Shown in pieces: positions 47,901 through 59,825 of a DNA stretch of 64,000 nt (position 1 is the stretch's first letter; every line of letters begins with the position of its first letter). The notes under the pieces were generated by a model. It worked only from the letters and a program-made list of their open reading frames with translations, was not told the DNA's origin and searched no databases. The DNA is taken from the NCBI RefSeq assembly GCF_901000735.1, contig NC_081542.1, positions 48,146,088 through 48,210,087 on the forward strand, given 5' to 3'. The DNA comes from Corylus avellana. Taxonomy: Eukaryota > Streptophyta > Magnoliopsida > Fagales > Betulaceae. A program made the position numbers and the translations under genes.

Positions 47901-48623
47901 GATAAATGTAAAATTGGTACTTGTGGTTGGACTAAATTATAAATCATTCTATGTGGTATAACAAATAATTTATAAGCCCATGTAATTGGCCTAAATTACG
48001 AGTCTCTCCATGTGGTATAAAAAAATAATTTATAAATCCTTAGAGTAGGCCAAAATAAAAGTTTATTATTTAAAATCAATTTCTGTTAAGTAACTTAATA
48101 GAATCTGTTACTTTGTCACTACAGTAAATCAATCTAATCTCTTTTATTCTCAAAATTTTACTCCGTGCATAAACCTCCCTCATTTTCATATTCCTGGCCA
48201 GGAATTTGAGAGCATTTTGTGAGAATTTAACAGGCACATTTTGTAAAATGGCTAAAGAAGATAAAGATGGGAGAAGGTTATGCATGAGGTAAAATTTTGG
48301 AGAAATAAGATATTACGTTAATTCACTATAGCAATATGACATGGAGTAGGGGCTAATATGTAATCTTAACTTGTGTCGTAAAATGATGTGAAAAATCTTA
48401 ATTGTTATTTTTTAAAGTCAGAAAGTAATAATAACACGTATCGCGTTTTTATTGAGCATGACATAGTAAAGTGACAGATTTTGTTAAGTTCTTTAACGAA
48501 AATTGATTTCAAAGAGTAAACTATTATTTTGGTATACCTTGAGGTCCTATAAATTATTTTTTATACCACATGAAATGATTTATAATTTAAGCAAACCACA
48601 ATGACCAATTTTATATTTATCTC
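47901..48623. mobile_element. Mutator-like MITE, 11-bp TSD
   Basis: Inverted ends gataaatgtaaaattggt and accaattttatatttatc, flanked by an exact 11-bp repeat TATTTAAAATG (47890-47900 and 48624-48634). The uninterrupted site is present in both other units (9200-9210 and about 41822-41832). No transposase frame. Confidence 0.85.
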
Positions 48624-49654
48624 TATTTAAAATGTACTATTAAAATATCATTAAAAGGTCATAAATCATGTAATATAGAAACTAGTTAGAAACCAAGCAT
48701 GACACTAACTATTTCAATCTATTCAAATAGGGGATTTTTTTTTTTTTTTTTTTGGAACGAATTTGCAACCAAGGGAAAAGAAAAGGAGAGAATCAATAAC
48801 AATATAACATAGATGTAATCCTTTGCTAGCCCACATCCCCTTTCTAAAACCGAAAAATTCACTTAACCCCACTTAATCCCATAAACTTTATCACATTTAC
48901 AATTATCTCATAAACTTATTTTCAACCCAAAATTTTCAATATACCCAATTTTTTTTTTTAAGAAAAAGATAAATAAACTTACTTTCAACCCAAAATTTTC
49001 AATATACCCAATTTTTTTTTTTTAAGAAAAAGATAAATAAAAACAATTGCAAAAATTTAGGCGCGGGTTAAAATTTAACAAAATTTGCAAAAATAATTAC
49101 GACTGAATCTTTAAAAAAGATTTATATACAATTTTGAAAATTTAACAAAACAATCCTAATGGATAGATGAAATTAAAAAAATAAAAATAAAAATAAAAGA
49201 TCGATACACTAAATTGAAAGTTTTTAGAAATAATTACAAATGCGACAACAATTCAGAAGCTAAGTAAATTATTTTTTAAGTTACACACTCGGTAGAACAT
49301 GAACCCACAACCTCACCCTTCACCTTGTTACAAAGGGAGAAGCATTTGAGCGAAGGCTCATTGGTTTGCAAATATGCATTACCAATAGTAAATTCTACTT
49401 CTTTACTCCCATCTAAAACAACTCTTAAAACAAAACAAAACAAAATTGAAATGGGAGCTTATCAAATGACACTGAATTACGAAAGAAGAAAAAAAGAGAG
49501 AACCAAAAAGATAGCATGAGCTTATAGCATCGAGGATTCAAACCTATTATCACCAAATAGAACAAATGAAGATTCCACAGGTTAATTTAAGGTAGAAAGC
49601 CAACAAGCAATACTCTAACCTTTTCCAAAAATAAAGAAATTTAATTAGCTTTTT

Positions 49655-52124
49655 TTACAGAAATTCCAAAATGATTTTACAATTTTGCGACCTTCTAGGG
49701 TGCTCGAACAACTGTGTAAATACCTTCACTTGCCTCTCAAATTTCTTATAACAAGAAACTGGGCAAGTTATAATTATTTTGTCCAAGACAACCGCATTCT
49801 CTAGCAAAATCTTTACCCCAAAAAGCTCATTCTCATTGCCAAAATAATTACCAACTTTAATCCACTTGAGATGGGACAAGAAACATGGTGGCACCGGGTC
49901 CAATATCATATCATCTTCTTCCCGATTCAAGGATAGACTGATCCCCTAAATGATCATTGTAAAGTAAATATTTTATCAATCATGGTAAATTAGCAATAAG
50001 ATGAAACAATAGAAGAAAGTACAAGATAGTAGACTTTGAAGTTTACCTCAGAAAAGTTCAAAGTCTGAAGACACGGAGATTTTTGCAGTATCTTCAATAG
50101 TACTGTACAGTCAAGATCAACGCTTTTGTCAACTATTATCAAATCGATCAGGTTATTGAACATAGGCATATGAGGTAGGAATTCTGGAGAATTACTCAGA
50201 ACCTAAGCACAGGGCAAAGCAATGCATCAATAATTAAAATGTTTCCAGGAACAAAGCAAACAAAAATGATAAACACATTCTAAACACATGCTAGGATCAT
50301 GGTGGAGAGTGATTAAGAATTAAGAGATGAGCAACAACAAGAGTAACTTAGAATTAAACAAAAATACTAATCAGTAATTTCAAATCACTCGCTTATGTAC
50401 GTAGAAAGTCGCATGGATTTGGTAGTAAGAAATTGGATGGAATCGGAGTAAGATTTGGGTTCAAGTCTTACCAAGCAAAAGAATATGGATTTTTTTTTTC
50501 CTTTTCTGGGCAGAAGGCTTGTGTTTAACATCAATAACACATAGCCTAAGAGTAGGAACATAAACCACAAATGGGAAATTTCATCATTCAAAAAGAAACC
50601 ATCAGAGTAGCACCTATCCAATGGTTTTCCAAATGCGATGCAGAGACTAATCCTGTCTGGTTGCATTACTTTCTAAAAGAAATAAAAGGCAAAAAAAAAT
50701 AAATCAATTAATTTATGAAATGTCCATCAATTCAAGTATTGCAAGATTATATTATAGCTTTGACCACTTCATTTTGTAAGCATTATAAAAAATTACATAA
50801 ACGAGAATTCTCAACAATAAAGTAATTAACATGACAAACGAATGGTTAAATCACAAAAATATAGCTTTCTATGAAATTGAAGAGAAACAAAAAACTATAA
50901 CATAATTGTTCTTTGAAGTTGGCAAAGAATTACAAGATCATTCATGTAACATCTATCACAACTTAAATGGAATGGTAACTTTCCTTTATATGACATTAGC
51001 TTTAACCTTTAGTTGGTTACCCTTTCCAATTTTACCACTACATCATACCACATCTATGGAAGCAATGCAAAGGAGGGCTTAATTTTTCCACCATTATATT
51101 GATATGTTTACAGTAAAAATTGAATTTACAAAGAGAGAAGCAGGCATACCTTAACCATGTCAGAGGAAAGTCTTAGGAGTTCTACGCCAGAGAGCCCTAT
51201 AAGAAGGTTCCACAAGAAGCGAGCAATATTTTTAGGTTTACGATCATATTCAGGTTTAGTAACAATCTCTGCCTTTTCAACTGAGAATGAATTATATAAG
51301 CAATATTCCGCGGACATAAGACCCTTGTAATAAAATTCTTTTAGACTATCTCCAACAATCATAACCAGACACAAATCACTAGATCTCTCAATATCATCAT
51401 CTAGCATTTCGAATATGCTCAGTGAATGTAGCTTGGGAGCAGAAATGGTCACAAACTTGAGATTCCCCCAGCTGCAATCTTCTAATTTCAACTCTTCAAG
51501 GACTGGCAGGCCAGAAAATAGCTGCTGTGTTAAGTACTCATTCGAAAATTTAACCCTTTCGATAGTCAAAATCTTTAGATTTGAGAAACAAATTGTAGTG
51601 GGAGGCTTGAGTATATTCCACCACATATTAAGGTACAAGCTTGTCAGTGTCTTACAAGTAAACAAGCAAGAAGGCAGTGAAAAGTATCTAATATCAAGAT
51701 TCAACTCTTGAACATTATGGTTTACCGCTGTAGAGATCCAAGAATAAATACGAGAATCATACACAACATCAAAACCGTCACCGAGTTCATCACAACAGAG
51801 AGTGAATCGTTTTATAACAGAGGAAGAATCACGAAGACAAAGTGCCCTGTCCACAAAATTCATCAAAAGCTCTCTCTCCACAAGCTTTCTCTTATCATAT
51901 ATGTATCTGTCAAAATCTAGATTGGGAATAGAAACCCACAGGTATTCCCACCTTTTAGAAAGTACGCTCGTTCTAACAGCATCTCTTGTTGGAAGAAAGG
52001 AAAGTATGTGTCGAAGAACCTCCTCAGGTAAGCTACCTAAGCCTTTTATGTTCCCATCAATGTCCTCTTTTTCACTCAGTTTCTGCTTCTTTTGGGTTTT
52101 TTGAATAACACAAGTTGTCTCCAT
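49655..52124 (-). CDS. F-box/FBD/LRR-repeat protein (locus D)
   Basis: Exons 51150-52124, 50047-50202 and 49655-49945, in phase 0, about 473 residues. F-box SLPEEVLRHILSFLP and SVLSKRWEYLW; LRRs (SNLKILTIERVKF, LPVLEELKLEDCSW); FBD ILDPVPPCFLSHLKWIKVG to PRRSQNCKIILEFL. It differs from C by a rearranged acidic stretch after CCDELGDGFDVV and a shorter VFSLPSC approach. It is the array member next to single-copy sequence. Leader donor at 52370/52369, acceptor at 52141. Confidence 0.87.
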
Positions 52125-52369
52125 AACTCAGATGGTTCACCTGATACACTCAATACTCTGTCATATACTGTAACATCAAGAAACGTCTATAGGTCTGTAA
52201 TGGAAACTTTGTAGAAACACATCAACACTCAAATACAAACTTACAAACATTCAGTCGAGAAAATGAGCATTACAAAGGGATTTATTTCAGCTACAAGCAT
52301 GGGCTGATGAAAAATTTTCACTATTACTTAACGATAATAAAAAAAAAAAACAAAAGTTTGGAAGATTAC

Positions 52370-52545
52370 CGCTCAAGCCACTGGCGGGAACTAAACGACG
52401 GCGTTTCACGTGGGTTGCTTGGTGTCTGGGTTGGAGGGAAGAGAAGAGAATGAAGATGGGGGGTGGGAAATAATTGAGGGAATGTTTTTATATAGTCTAT
52501 TTTTTTGGCGGTAAAAAGGATAAGAATTCCCGCCAAAACCTGAGC
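52370..52545 (-). promoter_or_regulatory. Leader exon and E2F-like pair of locus D
   Basis: Donor GCG|GTAATC. TTTGGCGGTAAA (52504-52515) faces TTCCCGCCAAAA (52527-52538), 11 bp apart, the same arrangement as at A and A'. Confidence 0.5.
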
Positions 52546-53312
52546 AATATAATGTTAAGGCAGAGTTCTGTTGGGGCGATGTCATCTTACTATTTATCAT
52601 TTTTAATGACTTAATATTTAGGAAAATATTAACTGTTTTTCTAGTGTTCTATTTATAAACTTAATATTTAAAAAAATATTAAGTGTTTTTTTAGTGTTCT
52701 TTTGATGTGCTCTTAACTGTAATATGATTTTTAAAATTACTGTTCAATTTGAGATTATCATTATTGACTGTTAATATATTAATAATTTTAAAAGATACAT
52801 CACACAGTAAGGAGAACACTAAAATAACATATAACATTTTTCTAATATTTACTAAGTAATATACTTAAAAAGAGAAATATTTATAATAATATACTTTTTA
52901 AGCATTTTAGAGAATCTTAATTTGCAACAGCCAACAAACATTTCTATAATTAAGCAAAAGGGATTTATTTTCAGCTACAAATATGGGCCAAATGCAAAAT
53001 TTTCGCTATTCCAGAATCTTGAGATGTACTTACAAAAAAAAAAAAATCTTGAGACCAGATTGAAAGATCCGGTTCTTGGCCCCAGGGGAAGAGACAGCGG
53101 GGACGGCTGATATTGATTGAGGTTTCAGACATTGGGAGATAGCTGGACAGCATGAGGAGGGAGTTTATTGGCTCAGATGCAGGGGGCATTGGGAAGTGTA
53201 TGAGCCGCTCTGGAAGGAACGCCTTGGGTTCTGTGCCGCCTTGACTTGGAGACATTTGCCAATGGGAAAAAATAACTGCACCCCACGAACGATTCGGACC
53301 CAGTAGCGGCTC
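52546..53312. other. Spacer between locus D and the YfiM-like gene
   Basis: AT-rich to about 53090. Then comes the segment (53120-53240) that recurs at 13141-13254 and 45769-45910. It lies directly downstream of the YfiM-like gene, so it is probably 3'UTR or flank of that gene. The 94-codon minus-strand frame 52971-53255 has no recognised domain. Confidence 0.4.
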
Positions 53313-53657
53313 TCATACCATGGAAGCCCCTCGGGCCAGGACGGGATCGTGTTCGGGTCGGTACGATAAATCGAACGCCGATCGCACGAGATAAGCTATA
53401 AAAACGCCGATGAAATCGGCGACAGCGTCCTTGGCAGAGGCTCCGGAGGATTGGAAGAATCCGAGGTGGTCGGCAGCCTCTTTGACGGCGCCGGCAAAGA
53501 GGGAAAGGACGGATCCGACCCGGATGGCGTGGCGGCGGAGGAACGGGTAGCGGGTACGGGTGGCGAGGGAAGAGAAGAGGAGGGTGAGAGAGAAGCAGAA
53601 GAGGAGGTGGTAGAGCTTGTCTGGAGCCCACCAGGGATCTTTGCTGTTGTTGGACAT
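53313..53657 (-). CDS. YfiM-like (DUF2279) small membrane protein
   Basis: Single exon, 114 residues from MSNNSKDPWW. It has the family signature DKLYH (N-terminal, after a W-rich start), a hydrophobic segment, then LFAGAVKEAADHLGF and SAKDAVADFIGVFIAYLV, matching the DKxxH ... KE..D ... KD..AD..G pattern of bacterial YfiM/DUF2279 proteins. Two or three membrane-embedded stretches are likely. The biochemical role is unknown. A longer in-frame start at 53705 (MTIIQVIT) exists; the later one fits family length better. Upstream (53725-53739) are two TGGGCC site II motifs typical of broadly expressed plant genes. GC-rich relative to its neighbours. Confidence 0.75.
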   Translation of the reverse strand: MSNNSKDPWWAPDKLYHLLFCFSLTLLFSSLATRTRYPFLRRHAIRVGSVLSLFAGAVKEAADHLGFFQSSGASAKDAVADFIGVFIAYLVRSAFDLSYRPEHDPVLARGASMV

Positions 53658-53724
53658 TTTGGTTTGGTTTTCGTCTACGGATGTTATAACTTGGATTATC
53701 GTCAATCTAGGCCTTGCTCATGGA

Positions 53725-53739
53725 TGGGCCCATTGGGCC
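53725..53739 (-). promoter_or_regulatory. Paired TGGGCC (site II) motifs of the YfiM-like gene
   Basis: TGGGCC at 53725-53730 and 53734-53739 lie about 70-80 bp upstream of the chosen ATG. Such TCP-binding elements are common in promoters of housekeeping and organelle-related plant genes. Confidence 0.45.
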
Positions 53740-54474
53740 GCTATAATTGAAGCAGGGTCACACCGAACTCGTCGGGTCGGGTAAACTTTGGACCGTACAA
53801 ATCGCTTCCTTTATACAACCGGTCCAACCGGGTAAAGGAGCAATTTCGGGTTCTGTCTGTCTTCATTGAGGAAGGTGATTTCTTGGCTATCAATTTGTAA
53901 TTTGAATTATGCTCAGCAATCAGTTTCACCATTGCATATATATATATATATATATATATCTTCATTTTTTTTTTTAATTATACTTATTATTTCATAGTTT
54001 TGTATATATTTATCAACATTATTATCTTCTGTTGATTGAGTAAATTACCAAAGAATAAAGAAAGAAAAAAAATGAAAATATTGTGCTTTGTCACCATGTT
54101 TTATAGGGTCATAAATATCAGCAGTCACAAGAATTTGGCATAGGCCAAATTTATATGAGCAGCACATGTTATCTGCTCTATTATTACATGATTAATAGCA
54201 TGCATATTGTCATTATAATAGATCAAAAGAGACCTTCATTTCAAAATGTATGAGAATTCGGATAAATTTTTTTAAAAAATTAAAATTAAAATATTGGAGG
54301 AAATTAATAATGAGCTAGCATTAGTTAACTTTCAGTTTGTTTAGTTAGTTTGCAGTTTGTATGGTTAGAACAAATTCTATTATACATTATCTGTAAAGGG
54401 TTTATAATCTTTCATTAATGTCAATCATCTCTATGCATTCTTCCAAATCTCAAGCTCTTTTTGCTTTTCCAATA

Positions 54475-55086
54475 TGGTATCAGAGCAAGAGCAATGATGA
54501 TGTCTTTATCAGCCAAAAATAAGATCAACTTTGTTGATGGTTCTCTGCCTAAGCCATCAAACACTTCTAATTCTATGAGTTTTGCATGGTCTCGATGCAA
54601 CATGTTCCTCTCATGGATGTTGAATTCTGTATCGAAGGAGATAGCTACTAGCATCATTTACATTGATGATGCATCTAACACGTGGATTGATGTTCAAAAT
54701 CAATTCTCCCAACACAATGGACCACAAGTTTTTCAGCTTTAGAAAACAATTTCCTCACTGTAAGAAGAAAACAACTTGGTGAGTTCCTATTTCACTTCTC
54801 TTAAAGGACTCTGGGATGAGCTGGGAAATCATCAACTAGCTCCTAGCTACACATGTGGTGTGGTGTATTGAAGACTCTCATGGCTTATCATCAGCAGCAA
54901 TATGTCTATCAATTTCTTATGGGATTGAATGAAAGCTACTCACATGTGAGAATTCAGATTCTTTCCATCAACAAGGTTTTCTCACTTGTGGTTCAAGAAG
55001 AGAGGCAACACTTGATCTTTGCCTCTAACTTATTTCCGGTTAGAATACAACTGCCTTACTCACAAAGTGAAGTTTTATTTTACTAA
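54475..55086 (+). pseudogene. Decayed Ty1/Copia gag fragment with primer-binding site
   Basis: tggtatcagagc (54475-54486), the complement of the initiator tRNA-Met 3' end, lies where an LTR would end. It is followed by a gag frame from about 54493 (KINFVDGSLPKP, MSFAWSRCNMFLSWMLNSV, ASNTWIDVQNQFSQ), the start of a UBN2/Copia gag domain. The frame ends at 54742 and resumes shifted at about 54853 (QYVYQFLMGLNESYSHVR, QEERQ). No protease, integrase or reverse transcriptase follows. An LTR upstream is probable (about 54290-54474) but its start is not clear. Confidence 0.75.
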
Positions 55087-55295
55087 GGGTAGTTCGGCGG
55101 ACATTGTGTTTATTTCACTAAAGGTAGTTTCATTATTGGGAGCACATTGACAATGTGTTGGTAGTTTTGAAGAAATTATCACAATTGAAAGTTTGAGAGA
55201 CATTGTTAATTGGATGGTAGTTTGAGGGGTACCGGGTACGTAGACTTTACCCTATTTTATAACATGCTTACTAATCTCTGTATTGAGTTCAGCTA

Positions 55296-55481
55296 TGTAT
55301 TGAATGAATAATTGTGGATGTACATGTAAATGGAATTGAAAGAAGAATGGAAAGTTGAATATAGAATTTGAGAATGAAAGTTGATTATATGTAAATGGTC
55401 AATAGAAAAGTATTCAACTTTCAATTCTTCTTTTAATTCCATTTACATGTACGTCCATAATTATTCATTCATTCAATACAA
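55296..55481. repeat. Inverted repeat (hairpin), arms about 67-72 bp
   Basis: Left arm 55296-55362 (tgaatgaataattgtggatg ...) and right arm 55410-55481 are near reverse complements separated by about 47 bp. It could be a small foldback element. No flanking duplication was found. Confidence 0.7.
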
Positions 55482-55485
55482 AATT

Positions 55486-55703
55486 ACATTTGTACTAGAA
55501 GTTGTTTCTCAACTCTGCATAGAATGCAAGTCCAAACAGAGATTGTGAGATCAGATATGATCATAAAGATTCATACATTGTGAATATTACATATACATTT
55601 GTACTAGAAGTTGTTTCTCAACTCTGCATAGAATGCAAGTCCAAGCAGAGATTGTGAGATCAGATATGATCATAAAGATTCATCCATTATGAAGATTACA
55701 TAT
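55486..55703. repeat. Tandem duplication, two 109-bp units
   Basis: 55486-55594 and 55595-55703 are near identical (both start acatttgtactagaag and share gcatagaatgcaagtcca), with only a few substitutions. A recent local duplication next to the hairpin. Confidence 0.85.
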
Positions 55704-57760
55704 CATTTGAAAACAACATGAGCTATTACAGCAAAAATTATCATTATGTACTATCTATCGAAAACTGAGGGAGGAAAAAAAAAAAAAAAACATAAGTGAA
55801 ACAAAAACCCAATTTCCCAATTTGTTTTTTGGAAATTCTATTGTGGTAAACAAAATAGATGAAATTGAATAAGCTAACTGATTAAGAAATGAATCAAGTA
55901 TTAGTATCAAGACTGTTTATTAATTGGTTGGGATTACCTTGCAAAAGATATGGTCCTTCCTGCACTAATTTTTCATTTTCTGAGTTTTATGTTATTTTTT
56001 GCATCTATTTTCTTCTAAAAGTGTTAAAAGTTACCTTGATCATTGCACCATGAAATCTCTCAGAAGAAGAAATTATAGATAGTGTACAGATAGAATCATA
56101 CACAAAATATGCACAGATCCCATTGTTCGGTTGAATGGACAGGAACAGTTGATTACATTGAATTTATGTCTGCCACAATGAATAGAAACAGACATAAAAA
56201 CTATCTTAGTTCCACCAGTAGCAGTGGTTGTTCATGCAATTCCCATAATTCCAATTTCCAATTTCCAAATTCTAATTGTCTTTTTATTTGCAGGAGTATA
56301 AATTTTTATGTGGTTGTAGCAGTGTTAGCAAGAGGTTTGGGTGCTAATTCATTCTTCTCTCTCTAGAAATATTTTCAATGGCATGGTCCCTATTGAGTAC
56401 TTTTACCAGAAAATAAGAAAATGATATTCACTTATTATCATACAGGCTTTAATATCCATAATCGAGGATTCTTAACTGAATTACATAGTCATTTTATGTT
56501 AGGCTTTTAATTATCAGGACAGTTCTCCGCTTCTAGTATTGATGTGGTTGAAAAATAATCATAAGGCCTAATAAAATCAAAGACCAACTATCATGAAAGC
56601 CCAAAAAAGCTCTTAGAGAGCCTCAAATAAAAGACTCCCCTCCTCCAAACTTAAGGTAATCTCCTTCCTCAAGACAAAACTATCTTCATTCCATTTGTCT
56701 CTCTCTGACGAAATCACTCACTTAACTATCAGAAACTCTCCCTACTCCAGTAGTTTTCTCCCTATTTTGTAGGTGACCCGTCATCCAATCTGACTATACA
56801 AAATTTGGTGTCATCAAAAACATAAACAAACTTATCATGTGAAGCTAATCAATACAGAGTACAGCTTAGATATCACAAGGATTAATCTTATTAAACACAC
56901 TCTACAAGGCAAACAAAAAATTTATATAACACCTTCCCAATTGCATTCTCAAATGAATATTATATAGCTTAAAAACTAGAAAGCCAGTAGTGAATCAAGG
57001 GGTGTGTGTACTCATTGTGGACTCCTATTACCTTACCAGCACATTTTCCATGGGCTACTAAGGCTGTGATTTGGTGCTTTTTTTTTTTTTTCAATTTTTC
57101 TTTTCCTTTTTAAAGAAAAGCTCTGATTTAGGCTACCCTTTTTATTCATTAATTGGGCAACCCTCCAGTGAAAAGATTAAATAATCATGAGCTCTGATAC
57201 AATCAAAGGGTATTTTATCTTTTACTCCCATTAAAATAAGATGGGGTTGCTGTAATTGTTGAAAACAAGGGTTTGTTCATATGGGTGGGCTTAGTTTAAA
57301 ATTAGAAGGATGGTATCCAAGGCTTAGCTTCATATTCCCCTGACACAAATTGCCTTAAGAGACAACCATTTAGGTTACCATTGCACGTGAGGTTGTTTTC
57401 TATATTGTACCCCACTAAGCAGAAAAGCATATTACATGCACGTGTGCACCTATTTTCTTAATATTTAATTTGGGAAAGGGGTCTTAAGACTTGCAAGTTA
57501 AGACCGACATTAAATTTGTATGAATAATACTATAAATAACACTTTTTATTTAACTATTATTGAAAGAAAGCATAGTAAACTTGCTTTTGACGGAATTAAG
57601 TCTCAGCTTTATTCTCATTATATATATAGGCAAAGAGTTACAATTATAATCAAGTTTGACAAACCCAAACTTGATACAAACTAAGAGAACTAATGCAATA
57701 CAAATAAGTAGAACAAATACAACTAGAACACTAAAAGGGAAGAGATAAAAACAACTATAA
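55704..57760. other. Gene-free spacer
   Basis: AT-rich with no supported gene. The 85-codon plus frame at 56109-56366 lacks any family features. The stretch 57560-57700 (tctcattatatataggcaaag) resembles an LTR end but is not proven. Confidence 0.4.
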
Positions 57761-57762
57761 GG

Positions 57763-58019
57763 ATAATGCTAGAGATAAGGATAATGCTAGATAGTGGTTC
57801 GGATCTGTTTAGATTCAAAGAGTGAATCCAAAACAGACTCTGTTTGTTCCTTAATAATTATATTATTCTATATATTCACGTGACAATGTCAATCAACTTT
57901 TGAATTAGCCCTTATTTAAAATAATAATAATAATAATAATTTTAAGAGTTGATTAACACTGTTACGTTAGCGAGGTGACATAGTATTTAGATAAAAGTGT
58001 GAGTTCTAGCGTTATTCAA
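57763..58019. mobile_element. MITE-like element (tentative)
   Basis: Ends ggataatgctaga and ttctagcgttattc are inverted complements with a few changes. The left end is doubled (gataaggataatgctag twice). Interior AT-rich with an (AAT)n run. Confidence 0.35.
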
Positions 58020-59143
58020 TTTTTTTCTTTTTATTTGGGATATTATAACTTTTTGCTCATTGATTTTTGCATGAATTAATTGATAGTTAGCCATTTCTTT
58101 AGTTGAGAGCTTTACAGGGACTTAATCTCAATTAATTATAATGAATAAAGCTTCTTCAAGCTCAAGGTATCACTGCACATTCATTGAGACAATTGGGTGT
58201 TAAAATAACACCTTTTTTGGCCCGGAAAAGTCTTGCAGCCACAAAATTTGAAGTCAATGTCAGAAAATGGGTTCCTAGGAAATTCACATATGGTTGCTTT
58301 CCCATGAACATGTTGATTTAATATTTTGGTCGGGCAAAGAAGAAAAAGTACAAATAGTAAGCCCGAGTTAATTGGCTTGGGTTCAGTTTCAATTGAAATT
58401 GAGCTACGTATTTTTTGTGTCTTATTATGAAACACGTGTCTTAATTTTAATGTTTCCAATTCCCGCTGAAACTGAACCCAAATTCGAATCTAACCAGGTT
58501 GATTGCTAGAGGGTATGGGGGACTAAGTGGGTCAGGTAAAAAGGGTGACCATTGACATTCTTCTACACCTTCCTCTTGTTTGTGTCAAACGTTGGAAGGT
58601 AGGTAAACTTTTGAAAATATTTTAACTGTTGAGGAGCATCTACAAATTATAATACAGTCCCAGCCTCGGATGCTCCTAAATTGGGCACCAGCCTCACCAC
58701 TTACATAAGAAGACAAGGCCATTATGATTAAGTCAGAATTGTGAGTTGTTATAACCAATGGAAAAATAAGTGCTTATTTAATTAGCTTTGTAAGATCGTA
58801 CATTAATTAAAATAAAAATAATTATCAACAAAAAATAACTACACTTTTATCTCATTACTATTTTATTCTTAGCTAATTATTAACAAAATAAAAATAAAAA
58901 TAAAATAAAAATGTGAATTATGATATATGGGTAATGTTAGATCATTTTCATTCTTATTAAGATTTAATTCAAACGGATACATGATCACACAAGGTACAAC
59001 AAGACAGCAGGTGTTGACAAAAAAACCAAAAAGAGCAATCTTTCAACTGTCATGATGGATCTGTAATCTTTTCACCACCTGTTTTGATGGAACCAATTTG
59101 GGGTGGACTTGGTTTACGTCTTTACATTCTGGTGTTTATCTCG
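58020..59143. other. Spacer upstream of the recombinase-like gene
   Basis: No gene is supported. The 92-codon minus frame at 58181-58459 has no recognised domain. AT-rich blocks with (AAAAT)n near 58880. Confidence 0.4.
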
Positions 59144-59310
59144 TATATATACGTGAGCGAAAAATATACGCGAAATGAACGTCAAAATGTTCTCATTTCA
59201 ATTTCAACGAGTTAAATTTCAATTAAAACAAGTTGGTGTGAATTGCGGGGTTCGGAGCCCCGAAATCCAATGGGGAAGAGAGAGAGAGAGAGAGGAGCAC
59301 GTGGGGATGC
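59144..59310 (+). promoter_or_regulatory. Putative core promoter and G-box of the 59.8-kb gene
   Basis: TATATATA at 59144-59151, a GA repeat at 59277-59294 and a CACGTG G-box at 59298-59303 precede the first coding ATG (59826) by 500-680 bp, which implies a long leader or a 5'UTR intron. Confidence 0.35.
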
Positions 59311-59825
59311 ATGCCTTAAACCTCGGCGTTCTATTCCCTCAGTTACTTCTTACAAAAGCCTGCTCTTCATATCCCAATCGATCGGTTTCATCTCCTTCTC
59401 TAGAATATCTTTGGTTACAGAGAGACTTCTCCCTCTTGGTATCTTTTGAACTTTTTTCTTCTATATGTCCATGACCGTGTAGCTTCAAACTACACAGTTC
59501 TTCAACCCCTCCAGTGAACATTCAGATATTCTTTAAGAATCTTAATGCATGGATACATTCTCCCCATTGATCAGCTAAAGTACAAATGCTTTCAAAAACG
59601 ACCTCTATGAGATGGGTATTGGTTTTGCATTTAAATGGTCATTTATTTGACTTCACCAGCAGTTTTGCTACATGGGTATTTTGATCTTTGCTCTCTCGTA
59701 TGTTCTCATGTATCATTTGTTTTTGGTGGAGGTTTTGATTAGTGGGCGTTTATCATTTTTTTTTTTTATTTCTTATTGGTTCAAGGCTAGCTATAGGTTT
59801 TGAGATTGGCTTTTAGTATATTCCA

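Noticed and set aside
1829..52124. Idea that the array is a self-incompatibility S-locus (F-box cluster)
   Set aside because: S-locus F-box proteins carry FBA-type domains and sit beside an S-RNase. These are FBD/LRR proteins and no T2 RNase is seen.
53173..53631. 152-codon minus frame overlapping the YfiM-like gene
   Set aside because: Proline/arginine-rich alternate frame of a GC-rich gene. The other frame has the family signature.
55486..55703. CRISPR-like repeats
   Set aside because: Only two 109-bp direct repeats without spacers, in a plant nuclear sequence.
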